Below are positions 10,534-21,491 of a stretch of DNA of 64,000 nt, piece after piece. A program made the translations under genes and the position numbers. Below the pieces are notes generated by a model. That model searched no databases, was not told the DNA's origin, and was given only the letters and a program-made list of their open reading frames with translations. The stretch lies in assembly GCA_036320915.1 (NCBI GenBank), contig JAXBDG010000024.1, positions 310,001 to 374,000 of the forward strand, written 5' to 3'. The stretch is from Linnemannia elongata. Its lineage: Eukaryota > Mortierellomycota > Mortierellomycetes > Mortierellales > Mortierellaceae. Position 1 is the first letter of the stretch. Every line of letters starts with the position of its first letter.

Positions 10534-13500
10534 CTAGGAAGTCAAGAAATCGCCGACGGCACCGCGTTGCTTCAGCAGTCTCCGATTACCAGCATCTAGA
10601 CCAACGACACCATCGAGCCTCATACCCACCGCGCCAAGCATGCCGATGTTAGAGCCCCAGACCAACTCAACAGAGACAGAGCCATCACCACCATCGTCAC
10701 CCTCTAAGATCCGCCAAACACGAACAGACCGATCCTGGCAACCAGTGACAAACTCGTTCTGAACAACAGGGTTCCAGTCAATCGCCCTAATCCAGCCCAA
10801 AAACCCTTCTACAACAGAGACAACACACCACGAGGGCTCCATATCACTTGACTCCGACTGCGACTGGCGGCGCCGGCAAAGATGAACATTCATATCCTCA
10901 CCTCCAACAGCAAACCAATCATTCCAGGGGGAATAGGCGAAACAACAAACTGCGGCAGTTCCAACCTTTAGGGTATGGGCAGGCTTGTCAGACTGGGGGT
11001 CCCAAAAGACTACAACTCCTTCAGTGCAACCGATGGCGAGCTCTTGATCGTTTGGTGAGTAGGCCAACGCAAAGACTCCTAGGCCTTCTATAGATGCTAG
11101 ATCCACCATGGATGTTGTCGCTGGGAGTTCTTTTGACTGGGTGTCGTATATGTAGAGCGTGCCGTCGTTCAGTCCAAACGCGAGCTGAAGTCCTGTAGAC
11201 ATAAACGTTAAGGCAGTTGGAGAAACCAGTTCATCATCAGACTCAGCATCAGGGTCATCATTCTCAATCTCGGCATCAGGCTCAGGCTTCTTAGATTCGG
11301 CATCAGGCTCATCTTCCTCAGGCTCAGCATCAGGCACAGCATCGGACTCAGCATCAGACGTGGCATCGGACTCAGCATCGACCCCAAACAGAATATAACA
11401 GCTTCCACCATCATGCAGCTCCCATAAGCATACGCTCCTGTCGTCACCCGCAGACGCGATAAATCGACCACATGGCGAGTGGGTGAATGTTTTTACCGCC
11501 TTGGTATGGCCTTCCAGGTAAAGATTAACAACTCCGGTACGAAAGTCCTGCACTTCCATCGTCTCATCAAAGCAGTAGGCCGTCTTTTGGAGGTCCGGTG
11601 AAAGCTCATGCAGGAAAACGGTCTTACTCAAAGGTATTGTGAGAGCATATGTGGACTCTAGAGCACCTGTGCGACTGTCCCACTGGCGTACTGTTTTGTC
11701 CACGCTGCCAGAGAGAATAGATTCTCCAGTGGGTAGGTAAGCGACCGACATGATAGCAGAAGAGTGTCCAGGCTGACCGACACTGGATCCATTGGAGCTC
11801 CCGTCCCATATGCGGATATTTTTGGAGCCATCTGCCAAAGCAAGAGTTAGACCATCCGACGAGAAGGAAACATCGAAGACCGCGCTTGAGGTGCTGTACA
11901 TGGAGATGAGGGTGTATGCAGAAGCATCCCAGAGCCTGATTGTGGAGTCACCACTAGCAGAAGCGATCCGTTGGCCATCGGGGGAAAAAGAGATGCACAT
12001 GACATTGTCTGTGTGGCCGCGTAAGACAGGACCTGGTGACCTAGATTTGGCATTCCAAAACCTCAGGTTGCCATCTCTATGCCCAGTAATAACCTCGCGA
12101 CCATCTGGTGAATACTCCATGCTCATCACATACCCGAGTCCAAGCTCCCAGACATCCCCTGGCTCTCCTGTCTCTACGTTCCAGAATCGAACCGTCTCGT
12201 CATCACCGCACGCAGCAAGTAGTCGTCCATCTGGACTAAACTTGACGGTATTGACAGAATCTGTGTGATCCTCTAACACAAACAGTGCCACTCCTGTTAC
12301 TGAGTCCCACAATCGAACCACCCCATCATCGCTGGATGATGCAACATACTTGCCACAAGGAGATATCGCCAGCGACGACAAGTTTTCCTCATGGCCGCAC
12401 ATGGTCGCAAGAAGATCCCCACTGCTACAATTCCACACTCGCACTGTGTGGTCCTCACTCCCAGACACCAATCGCTTGCAATCGGATGAAAACTTCAAAC
12501 ATCTCAGGGCGCCACTGTGTCCCGAAAGCGAGCGGATTTTTTTCCAGGTCGATGTGTCGTATAGAGCGAGCTCACCATCTTCCAGACCAACTGCAAGTAT
12601 CTTCTCTTGAGGCGAATACCAACAAGTCCAGGAACCCACGGCTTCCTCTAGGTAAGGCAGTTCCCCGAACCGAACGCCTTCCATCTGCGCATTGCTGAAG
12701 TCCGCATTGCGTAGCCAGCTCACCCCAAGATTGACATTCGTGAGGTTGGCTCCTTGAAACTGTGCCGAATCAAACTGCCCGCCGGAGAGATCCGCTCCTG
12801 GAATACGAACACCTCGGAAATCGTACCGATGGAAGTTCACACCAGCTCTGACCAGGATGGTAATGGCGTTTACTGCCGCGTAGGTGATGGCAATGGAGGC
12901 ATCAGTCTTGGACCGCTTAATGACCTCGAAGAGCTGATCCTTGAAGACAGGGTTCTTCTGAACTCGCTCGCTGAGGAACTTTATAACGGCGGGCTCCTCA
13001 AGAAGATTGCGCTTGAACAAAGGGCAGTCGGGGTTGAGCACTTGGGCCTCGGAAGCGTCAGATGTTGGCTCGGGAGAGTATTCATCGGCACGCTCAGTGG
13101 TACTAGGACCGACAACGGCGCAGGAGAAGAAGTACTCCAGCATAGATCGGTGAAGGAATTGGAAGAAAGTTCCAGAGCGGGTCAATGGCGAAGCCTCTCG
13201 TAACAGCCGCACTTCCGGCTCTGGACCAAAGTACTCGGCTTTCCACGTCGCCTTGTCTTTGAGGTGGAGATATTTGACGATGACTTTTCCACTTTGCTTC
13301 TCAAACATCGCTGACGCAAGCCTTGTAGAGTAGTCGACGCCCATCATCTCGAAACCGGCCTCCTCTAGCATCTCCAACATATCAAAATCCTGCTTGGACA
13401 AGGCATTGCTTCGGAGCCGTTGTTTGTTGACATTGAGCCAGTGGTTGACAAAGGTGTCGTAGAGCTGGATGCGGACAATCTTGATTGTAGACAGGTCCTG

Positions 13501-15822
13501 GTTGCCTTCGGTGACATCAGGCAATGCTTCCAGCGCGAGTAAGAGGAGGAACGGATTCTTGACTAGGTCCATGAGGTTGGGGATCCCAGTTAACTTGTCC
13601 ATGTAGTCTTGGGTGCTCCAGGTCCTTGGCTCGAGAGGGACATACTGGTCGACATAGTTATGGATCTGCTCCATGGAAAAAGGAGCAATGACGGCCTCCT
13701 GAAAGACATTTTGAGGAGCCGACTTGTATCGATCGGTAGACTGAGGCTTGAAGCGGTCTTGGTACGAAGGCCCAAGGTACTGGCTCCTGCAACTGATCAC
13801 CATCTTGGTGTTCCACTGTCCAGCCTGGTTAAGGGAGTTGGTTTTGTGAAGGTTGACCAATTGCTGACTTTCGTCATATCCGTCGCAGATGATAACCAAC
13901 TGGCGGTGTAGTTTGAGCTCCATAATCTGATCTTCATCAAAGTTGTGAGACTGCAGTTGCTTGTTGATCATGTCGCGCTGGGGATCTTCAATGGCAGCCA
14001 GGTTAATGAACAGAGGGATAGGCCCACCTCGCTTGTACTCCTTCCAGAGCAGGTGCTCCAGGTGTCGATTGAATGATGACTTGCCGGAACCAGAGTCACC
14101 CAGGATAAGCATGACCTGACGGTCACTGGCAAGAAACTCTAGTACCTTCTCCAACAAAGGGAACAACTCATCATCCTTAGCAAGGAGCGATGGCTTGGCT
14201 TGCGGAAGGACGTAAACCGCTCGTTCATCGTAGTCTTGGAGTCGTTGCAATCGGAGCTTATACAGCTCGTACTCGAGGTCAGGGATATCTTGGACCTTCA
14301 TGAGGATCGAAGACGTGGCTGGGGTTGGCAGACGAGATCGCAATGGGTAAGAGTGGAGGGTTGTAGAGGTGTCGCCTGAGGCGAGCTCCTGCTTCATAGC
14401 GATCGCACTGGTGGCGACCTCCTGGTCGGTAACAGATCCCAGCTTGTCGATAATAGTCGACATCCACCCCTTGACGCTTCCATCTCGGCCCCACTCTGGG
14501 TCGTCCTTGTAGAGATGGTCAAGAAGAACGACTGCTTGCTGACGAGAGGCAATCGGCCAGATGGGGTCGACTGCAATCTCACCCAACAACTGGCAGATAC
14601 CCCACTGGAATAAGGGGTCACGACGACAAGGCGCCTCGCAGATCAGGCGATTGAGATCATTCAGCTGACCAGCTTCTGCAAGAACATAAGCGGCTCGGAT
14701 GGCGGCATACCAAGGTTTCTTCTGGCCGGCTCCATATCTCTCCTTCAAACTCTCCATCACTCCTTGTCCACTCTCCATCAGAGAACCCACTCCTTCGTAG
14801 ACAGTGCCAGCAACACCTATCATACCTCCCAGTGCCTCCTGCAGATTTCCCAGTCCCTCGAGCACCGACCCCAGATCCAACTGGCCCAACGCTGTAATCT
14901 TGACTACACCATCCACCACACCTCGCGAATGCCGCAAGACAGCCTGCAAAACAGTCTCGTTGTTGGGCACATACTGCAGAGCCTGAAAGGCATAGCAGGC
15001 TTGGTACATGAGGTAAGGATCGATGCTACCCTTCAACCCTGACAAGACCCCAGACAGAGGCTCGTGCTCAAGGACTCTGTCCAGATCTTGGGTCTTGTGG
15101 TCAGCCATGACATCAAGGACTCTGGAGATGGCAAGGGTGAGGTGGTAGGGGTACTCAGAGGACTGCTGGTGGGTGCCTTGCAAACGGATCCTGAGAATGC
15201 TGAGGATCTTGACCAGGTCATCAGAGAGAAGGTAGCCTGGTGTGGCGGATTGGACCAATTGGACAAGACCCTGGAGCAAGTCAACGTCTAGAAGTTGAGA
15301 ATCGTCAAACTCCCTGATGAAGGAGGACAACAGCTTGCGGTAGGGCTCCTTCTGCAGGATGGGTCCAAGAGCGGCGATCTCTGCAATCTTGTTACTGTCC
15401 TTGATAGTGTCCTGGATGAAGGCCTCTACCATACGAGTTGTAAGCCACTGCAGACGATCGTGTTCCATGGAATCGTTCTTCATCTCCGCCAGCCACGCCA
15501 GCTCTGCCTTGTCAAGAGGAGGCCCCTGATCCGCGGAAGACAAGAGGTGTGAGTCCCGCAGCAACAGGATGCTGCAATAGATCAGTTGGTCTGTTCTCTC
15601 AATGCGTTGCTGGGGACGCGGTAAGTCAGTCTTGATGGCTGGCCTGGACACATTCTTCGAGAACACGTTAAGAGTAACTTGAGGAGGAGCTGGCAATGGC
15701 TTTGCCTTGGAGATTTCCAGGGACTTGAGCAGATTGTCGTGATTTTCGAGCGCTGGAGTGGAGGTAGTGTGACCATTGTCGGCGATAAGTGGGAGGGTTT
15801 TTTGAAGGGGAAGGGTTGCCAT
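10534..15822 (-). CDS. NACHT-pentapeptide-WD40 STAND receptor (copy 1)
   Basis: A single open frame of 1762 aa from the ATG at 15822 (context AACCATGG). Order of domains: helical N-terminal region (~50-450) including a Gly-rich segment ~311-365 (EALGGMIGVAGTVYEGVG); NACHT-type P-loop NTPase with Walker A GDSGSGKS at 575-582 and Walker B LVIICDGYDE at 642-651; winged/helical arm; pentapeptide repeats near 1009-1050 (GADLSGGQF, GANLTNVNL, NADFSNAQM); then 14 WD40 repeats, i.e. two seven-bladed propellers, to the C-terminus. An acidic repeat (DAESDA-type, ~1481-1535) is inserted between blades 10 and 11. Fungal NACHT-WD40 proteins act as intracellular sensors in heterokaryon incompatibility and cell-death responses; here the role is inferred from architecture. 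A second copy lies head-to-head at 22405. Confidence 0.93.
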   Translation of the reverse strand: MATLPLQKTLPLIADNGHTTSTPALENHDNLLKSLEISKAKPLPAPPQVTLNVFSKNVSRPAIKTDLPRPQQRIERTDQLIYCSILLLRDSHLLSSADQGPPLDKAELAWLAEMKNDSMEHDRLQWLTTRMVEAFIQDTIKDSNKIAEIAALGPILQKEPYRKLLSSFIREFDDSQLLDVDLLQGLVQLVQSATPGYLLSDDLVKILSILRIRLQGTHQQSSEYPYHLTLAISRVLDVMADHKTQDLDRVLEHEPLSGVLSGLKGSIDPYLMYQACYAFQALQYVPNNETVLQAVLRHSRGVVDGVVKITALGQLDLGSVLEGLGNLQEALGGMIGVAGTVYEGVGSLMESGQGVMESLKERYGAGQKKPWYAAIRAAYVLAEAGQLNDLNRLICEAPCRRDPLFQWGICQLLGEIAVDPIWPIASRQQAVVLLDHLYKDDPEWGRDGSVKGWMSTIIDKLGSVTDQEVATSAIAMKQELASGDTSTTLHSYPLRSRLPTPATSSILMKVQDIPDLEYELYKLRLQRLQDYDERAVYVLPQAKPSLLAKDDELFPLLEKVLEFLASDRQVMLILGDSGSGKSSFNRHLEHLLWKEYKRGGPIPLFINLAAIEDPQRDMINKQLQSHNFDEDQIMELKLHRQLVIICDGYDESQQLVNLHKTNSLNQAGQWNTKMVISCRSQYLGPSYQDRFKPQSTDRYKSAPQNVFQEAVIAPFSMEQIHNYVDQYVPLEPRTWSTQDYMDKLTGIPNLMDLVKNPFLLLLALEALPDVTEGNQDLSTIKIVRIQLYDTFVNHWLNVNKQRLRSNALSKQDFDMLEMLEEAGFEMMGVDYSTRLASAMFEKQSGKVIVKYLHLKDKATWKAEYFGPEPEVRLLREASPLTRSGTFFQFLHRSMLEYFFSCAVVGPSTTERADEYSPEPTSDASEAQVLNPDCPLFKRNLLEEPAVIKFLSERVQKNPVFKDQLFEVIKRSKTDASIAITYAAVNAITILVRAGVNFHRYDFRGVRIPGADLSGGQFDSAQFQGANLTNVNLGVSWLRNADFSNAQMEGVRFGELPYLEEAVGSWTCWYSPQEKILAVGLEDGELALYDTSTWKKIRSLSGHSGALRCLKFSSDCKRLVSGSEDHTVRVWNCSSGDLLATMCGHEENLSSLAISPCGKYVASSSDDGVVRLWDSVTGVALFVLEDHTDSVNTVKFSPDGRLLAACGDDETVRFWNVETGEPGDVWELGLGYVMSMEYSPDGREVITGHRDGNLRFWNAKSRSPGPVLRGHTDNVMCISFSPDGQRIASASGDSTIRLWDASAYTLISMYSTSSAVFDVSFSSDGLTLALADGSKNIRIWDGSSNGSSVGQPGHSSAIMSVAYLPTGESILSGSVDKTVRQWDSRTGALESTYALTIPLSKTVFLHELSPDLQKTAYCFDETMEVQDFRTGVVNLYLEGHTKAVKTFTHSPCGRFIASAGDDRSVCLWELHDGGSCYILFGVDAESDATSDAESDAVPDAEPEEDEPDAESKKPEPDAEIENDDPDAESDDELVSPTALTFMSTGLQLAFGLNDGTLYIYDTQSKELPATTSMVDLASIEGLGVFALAYSPNDQELAIGCTEGVVVFWDPQSDKPAHTLKVGTAAVCCFAYSPWNDWFAVGGEDMNVHLCRRRQSQSESSDMEPSWCVVSVVEGFLGWIRAIDWNPVVQNEFVTGCQDRSVRVWRILEGDDGGDGSVSVELVWGSNIGMLGAVGMRLDGVVGLDAGNRRLLKQRGAVGDFLTS
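11217..11380 (-). repeat. Acidic DAE(S/P) coding repeat inside WD40 array
   Basis: A degenerate tandem repeat of roughly 12-24 nt units encodes Asp-Ala-Glu-Ser-rich sequence in a loop between WD40 repeats. The paralogue has only a short, unrelated acidic loop here, so this is a fast-evolving insertion. Confidence 0.85.
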
Positions 15823-16480
15823 GGTTCTAGAAGCAGCAGTGTCGATGATGAAAGACAAGAATACATGTAAGCACCTATGTTATGACGTTCATTGCATTTC
15901 GGGGAGGTCAAGTGCTTCAATTTAATTTTTTACCTTGGGATTTTACACAGCGTACTCGGCTGAAGATGCGTGTGGAGAATCTGATTGGTTGGTATAGGAT
16001 CAACGGAGGGCCCAGATTCGGATCGTAGGTCAATGCTACGAAGGAAAAGATGAAAAAAGATTTGAGTAACCCCGAATGCATGAATGAATGTACAGTACTT
16101 CTTCCCTTGAACGATCTGGACCCATTGGAGAGCAACCTATGCACATTCGAGAAAAAAAAGGACGTCTTACTTGCAGATGGCCCGTTCTACTTTTTTACTT
16201 GTTTGTCGTTCTTTTCACTAAAGAGGACGACTGGGCTTGTGGGAGTAAACCGTCTGAAAGGGAGTGTTAAACAACGTGAGGGGAGTTAGCCTTGCTCTGC
16301 CATATGGAGACCCGTTCTCCTTATGAATCAACAATTGTTCTTGACCTTACTAGTGCAGTCGGAGCTTTTTTTTTTAACAAAAATTTCCTTGCTTCCTTTT
16401 CCTTCAGAGGACTGGAGAGGGGGAAGTAGGAGGGGGTGGGCCAGAAAGGAGGTCTGTTGACTGGTACTGACGGAGAACAC
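15823..16480. other. Proximal upstream region of NACHT copy 1
   Basis: No gene seen. It is not recognisably similar to the corresponding interval upstream of copy 2, although a further-upstream block is shared. It may hold leader introns on the minus strand; none can be fixed by sequence alone. Confidence 0.45.
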
Positions 16481-16483
16481 GTT

Positions 16484-16850
16484 TTAGAGAACTAAAAAAG
16501 GGAACGATGTGTATGGCGTTTGCGTGTGTGTGTTTTTTGTATTTATTGCTGTGGTTTGCTTAGAGTTTGTGTGATTGTGAAGAAGAGGAAATTTCTCTGA
16601 TGGGTCTGCTGTGTTGTTGTCTCTGTTTGATGAAGGGTGATTCAGAATGAATGAAGAGAATGCAATGACCAAAAAGTTGGTTGGTAAAGTCCAAAGGAAT
16701 GAGGATGCTGAACAAGAGTGCTGTCGAATTTAGAAAAGGGGAGTGAAGGCAATGAAAAGGAAGATAAAGGAACTAAAAACGTGTACAAAAATGAAAAAAA
16801 AAGGAAAAAAAAAAGGAAAAAGAGATCCAACTGGACACCCCTATTGTGAT
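16484..16850 (-). promoter_or_regulatory. Conserved distal leader/promoter of NACHT copy 1
   Basis: Read on the minus strand, this block is clearly homologous to 21400-21800 upstream of copy 2. It shares TTTGGTCATTGCATTCTC, then CATTCATTC, an ACAACA/AACAGCA-rich part, and a run of ACACAAA-type repeats. It lies about 660-1030 bp before the start codon. Conservation of non-coding sequence here, while the nearer sequence has diverged, argues for a promoter or first untranslated exon. Confidence 0.6.
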
Positions 16851-17463
16851 CACATCCTTTTCTCTTGCCTTTTCTTCCATTCCCCCTGAAAGTTGATTCT
16901 GCATGAATATTACTATTGCTTATTCTTGTCGTTCTAGACCTTTAGTGGTGGCATCCTTGACTCTGAGCTTCAAACCACTTCACATGTTCCCTGCGACTGT
17001 AACTGCCAATGTCATCCAGGCGATGGCAGGTCTCCCAATGGACCACCCTGGTCTCTCATAGATGCGCAGCATCCGAACCCAGACCAAGCCAGGAAGGCGC
17101 TTTACTAACACTACAGTAGTTTTGTCGGTCGCACTGCTGCCTCTGTCGTCACCAACGACCCACTTTTAGAACTCCTTATTGCTCTGGCCCAGGTAGATGA
17201 TCCAACATTTTGGACAGCAAACTGATAGAAGAGAGGGGGGAGGCTGGCAAAAGAATTTCTCCCCAGGAAATGCTTTTGGGGTATGATCCACTGAGCTGTC
17301 AATTAGAGGAACCGTCAATTAGAGATCGGTAGACTTGGCTCTTCTCGGCATGCATGAGCGCAACCAAGGCTGTGCGGAACATGTTGAATCTAATTGTGAG
17401 TATAACTTTACCTAGCCTCAAGTGATTGATATCCCCTTTCGTTCTCGACTCGGTTAATGCGAA
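16851..17463. other. Spacer, no gene seen
   Basis: No convincing coding or RNA signal on either strand. Confidence 0.5.
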
Positions 17464-18125
17464 TTTCCCCGTCAGACAGGCACTGTCAAGTTAGGGTTGA
17501 CTGGGAGAAAAAGAAACTTTTGGTGTCACTCAATTTTCCGATTTTTGTTATTTTGACGGGGGTCGTCAGAATAAAGAGTTAAGTGGAAAAGCAAAAACGC
17601 CTGTTAGAATAAGACGCTTTGGGTTGATTGTGGGAGTGGTGTGAACGATAGGTGGGAGAAATGCGGGAAAAAGGAAAGAATAACACAACAAGAGTATAAG
17701 AGAGAGGGAAGGAGTGAGGGTATGGCAGCCATGGCCCTGCTTCCTTGTCTATTCTTTATTGGCGCATCGCTGTCCAGTCCATGAATGTATGAGCCTGAGT
17801 GATTGGTGTGCCTGGTAACAGCACAAAAGGTAAAGCGACGTTGCCTTGATTTGCTTGCACAATGTTGCCTCTCATCACAGGACCTGGAACACTGGCGTCT
17901 TCTGAAGGTGACCGCCGCCATAAGCCTGTCAGGTCAAATGGACCCTTTTGACGGCTATCTGATAACAAAAAAAAGCGTCTTATTCCGACAGGCGTTTTTG
18001 CTTTTCCACTTTACTCTTTATTCTGACGGCCCCCGTCAAATAACAAAATCAGACGAATGAGTAGCAATAAAAATTTCTTTCCCTCCCAGTCAACCTAATC
18101 TGACAGTGCCTGTCTGACGGGGAAA
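17464..18125. mobile_element. MITE-like element with ~155-bp inverted repeats
   Basis: The left end TTTCCCCGTCAGACAGGCAC is repeated inverted at the right end (…GTGCCTGTCTGACGGGGAAA). The inverted similarity continues inward through TTGACGGGGGTCGTCAGAATAAAGAG and GCAAAAACGCCTGT...GACGC to about 17620 on the left and 17968 on the right. The ~340-bp centre has no transposase. I see no clear target-site duplication (flanks GCGAA / GTCAA). Best read as a non-autonomous DNA transposon; superfamily unknown. Confidence 0.82.
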
Positions 18126-19004
18126 GTCAAAAGACCCTTTTCGATATTTCCACCCTCAATCGAGTCATACATCCACATCATAGACTCCTAGGTAAATAGT
18201 TCGTACGAAGCTTGCTTGACTGAAAGATGTGCCATCCCCTCCTTCTGTTAGGAAGAAGGGAATGTCAATCTGGAAACTCTGACATGTTGATCATAGATGC
18301 AATCGGCAATATGTTCACCCAGCGCCATGGCACGTCCCGGATGGAGGCGATCGGCATAGATTTCGTTGGTACGCACTGTGCCCCTTTGATACACGAACCC
18401 TATTACGTTATATGCCTCTGAGTGCTTAATAAAGTCTGATCCCATTCCGATTCGCTCACAAGCTCATCTCTCTATTCGCCCAATATCATATCGCTCCCAC
18501 TCTGAGGTTTTTTTTTTATTTTTGCTTGTCTCTTATTACGAATGGCATTGGTAGAAGCCTTTGCCAGGAGGACTGATAAAATGTGTCAAGAAGTTAGGGT
18601 CACTGATTCTCTGTTAATGAGACTGAAACCGACATTTAATAACTGAGACCCACAAGGTTTGTGCCTGAAGCACACGTCCTACTGGATTCTGAACAACGCG
18701 CGATTGTTCCTTGATCAACCGCGATTACATCACGTGCCATTCCCCACGGAGCAAAGCCCTTTCATCTTCTCTCTGACGATTTGCCCTTTTTCCTTACCAC
18801 TTCCACCTCCCCTGACAACAACAACAGAAGGAACAGTAACAGCGAGGACAAAGGACTCCTTTCATCTACCAGAGATACTGACAATCATCGGCCCCCTCGC
18901 TCCCTCAATTTCTTCCTTCGCCGCTTTCCTTCCCATTCTTTTTTCTTTCACTCACCATCGCCATCTCCTTTACCACCCATCCACCACCGCCTCCCTCACC
19001 AAGC
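18126..19004. other. Spacer, no gene seen
   Basis: A 60-70 residue minus-strand frame at 18248-18445 looks protein-like but I cannot assign it. The last ~250 bases are C/T/A-rich and resemble a leader for the F-box remnant. Confidence 0.4.
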
Positions 19005-20142
19005 ATGTTGGAACGAGCAAGCGGGAAAAGGGGCTCTTCAAGCAGTATCGTTATTGCTTTGCCAGAAATGGTCTAACGTATAGGTCAATTCCTCACTTTG
19101 TCAGACCTCATCTCCTCTGTACAAGTCTGTCGGGCCTGGAACAAGATTTTGACACCAGTGTTGTGGCACACAGTCAACACCAACTCCCAACATTGGAGCT
19201 ACATTATCAAGCAGGAAGCCTCAGGCGAACGAACGCGGGAAGAGATTGAAAGTTGCGTCAAATCGGTCTTCGAAAAACATGGCCGCCATATCCGAAACCT
19301 GGAGAGCAACTGGAGGGTCGTTCTCAAGGCTGCTACCCTTGGTGGCAATGGATGCAAGAATCTCTCACCTCACTGGTGCTTGGCAATATTTACCAAAGGT
19401 ACCGTACGCTTTCAACTGTGCTGGTTGATTTGAATGACCCACAGCTCTGCAACCAGAAATCGTGGCGCCGCTACACCATTGGGCGGTTCTGGATCCTCGT
19501 TCAACAGAACCCTGGACTTGTCCGTCTCAGGTCGCCCCGTCTCGGAGTCATGAATGATGAGTGACCAGAATACACTATCGAGTCGCATTCGATGCTAAGG
19601 AGCCTCAAGGACCTGGATCTAGACGGGATGCTCCTGGATGTAGGGTTGCTATTGAGTGTTATGCCGCAGTTGGAGCGATTGGGAGTCATTATGCTTTGGA
19701 ATTTCATACCCTTGCTGTAGGATTATAGCTCACTTCGCCGTCTATGCTGTCAAGACATGGTCGAAACACTCGCGTTGCTGAAACTGTTACGGCGTCTGCC
19801 CGGTCCGGAAGAACTGCAGGTCTGGCAACTCTATGTCAGATCGCCATCGTCTTAGTACTGCTGTTTGCTGCAATGACACCGTTTCCGCAGTTGGAGCTGC
19901 TTCGAGTTGAAGGGAAATTAGAACTTGACGAGGAGGACAAATCGATAGCGCTGCTGGAGGGGCTGTGTCCGGGTTTAATTTGGTTCTGGATGGCGCCTGT
20001 TAAGGAATGGTTGAGGAAGGCGTTGTGGGATCATTGCTATTTTCTGGATTCGATTGGGCACTGTGAGGAAGGGGCTATTGAGGCTTGGAGGAAGCGCCGA
20101 GCTGAAGGTGGACATCTGCCTTTAGTTGTTCCTCTACACTGA
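19005..20142 (+). pseudogene. F-box/LRR protein, multiply broken
   Basis: From the ATG at 19005 the frame reads a short Ser-rich tail, then ALPEMV followed by an in-frame TAA (19074-19076), then RIGQFLTLSDLISSVQVCRAW...PVLWHTV, the standard fungal F-box with its conserved Trp residues. Homology moves to another frame near 19350 (SLTSLVLGNIYQ), again after 19560 (LRSLKDLDLDGMLL, LSVMPQLERLGV: leucine-rich repeats) and near 19840-19860 into the terminal frame ending at 20142 (LLEGLCPGLIWFW, then a charged tail). One nonsense change and at least three frameshifts make it a pseudogene. Intact relatives would be SCF ubiquitin-ligase substrate adaptors, a very expanded family in Mortierella. Confidence 0.82.
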
Positions 20143-20397
20143 GAATGACCAACCCCCCTCCTGTTTTTGCCTTATTTCACACGGTTTTGGTGCGGGTCGA
20201 GTGTTTTTCTTTTCCATTGGGTAAATAGGGGCATAGTAACGCCACTTGACTGTGTCAGAGTAAATAGAAAAACATCAAAAAAATGAACGACGCATTTTCC
20301 TCACTTCTTTCCTCTCCCCATTTGTTCCTTTTCTTGGTCTGGAATCATGCGCTTCCTCACTTTTATTCTCTTTTGTTCTTCACACGCTTGTTCGACA

Positions 20398-20926
20398 TGA
20401 CCACTGCCACCAAAAACATCTCAGGACCCACCTTCATCAACAGCAACACTCATCACCAATGCAACCAGCATAAGTCATTGCCGTGCCAGAACTCATCGAC
20501 CACATTTGGTCATTACATTCCCTCAACAGACGTCCACTCTTGTATACACTATTGCCTCTGGAACCAAGTCCTTATATCCCAACTCTGACACACCATCGAC
20601 ACCAAAAGTCGGTCTTGGCAACTTATCATTCTCAAAGATGCTATAGGGGGAAACCGCTCAGAGGAGCAATAATCCGGTTTATGGCTATTGAGTATCTATA
20701 TGTATGTGTGAACCAGCGCGGTTTTGAAGGTGCTGGACCATTGCCAGCATTGGAGGAATTGAAGCTCAAGGACGTTGTGAGCGAGTTAAAGGATATTCTG
20801 CTAAAGGGCTCGGACTTACTTTGCATTGGCGAGGTCTATGAGAGGGATGAGAAGTATGAGGAGCTTTTTTTGAAAGAGCAACGCCGTCACTTGGTTCATA
20901 TGCGGCTGCAGGGTGTACACTGTTAG
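20398..20926 (+). pseudogene. Truncated F-box-like remnant
   Basis: VPELIDHIWSLHSL begins like an F-box (consensus LPELxxxIxxFL), but the middle of the protein is missing. The frame passes directly into a C-terminal piece, GAGPLPALEELKLKD...DLLCIGEVYERDEKYEELF, ending at 20926. That tail is comparable in position and charge to the end of the preceding F-box pseudogene. No LRR body is present, so it seems to be an internally deleted copy. Confidence is moderate because the F-box is weak. Confidence 0.5.
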
Positions 20927-21399
20927 CATGAGTGAGATTAATGGAGGGTGGACTAAGATATGGGCGCCTATCCAACGTTAGTTGCGGAAATAAAAATGAG
21001 CCTAGTGCTTTCATTTTCCTTCTCACCACGCCCTTTTGCCTGTTTTCTTTCATGCCGTGTTGAACGATAACATAAGGATAAATGCGAGGGTGCACACCCC
21101 AGCAAGAAGGGATTGTCTCCTACTGTCTCGGGGACAGTGAAGAATGGCGAAGACATTATCTATTTGGAGACATTGATGACTTTACCTCGCACTCAGAAAG
21201 GGCATCCTTGTCTTTTGCAGGGTATGCATGCTTCTGTTACTCCGCGATAGCCATGGCACGCACACGCACAGTCCATAATGCAACGTCAAAATGGTCATGC
21301 GGACAAAGCAACGAGGGAAAGGTGAGAGACGAGAAGGAGCAAAAGGACAACAAGGCGGAGCTCACTTTACTTATTTCATTCTACTTTGCTCTCGCCTTT

Positions 21400-21460
21400 C
21401 CTTTCTTTCATTACGCCTCCCTCTCTTTTTCCTTGCTTGACGTCAGCCTCATCCGACCTA

Positions 21461-21491
<31 letters not shown>

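Noticed and set aside
18248..18445. Protein-like minus-strand frame (FIKHSEAYNVIGFVYQRG...)
   Set aside because: Too short, no splice or start support, and no family I can name with confidence.
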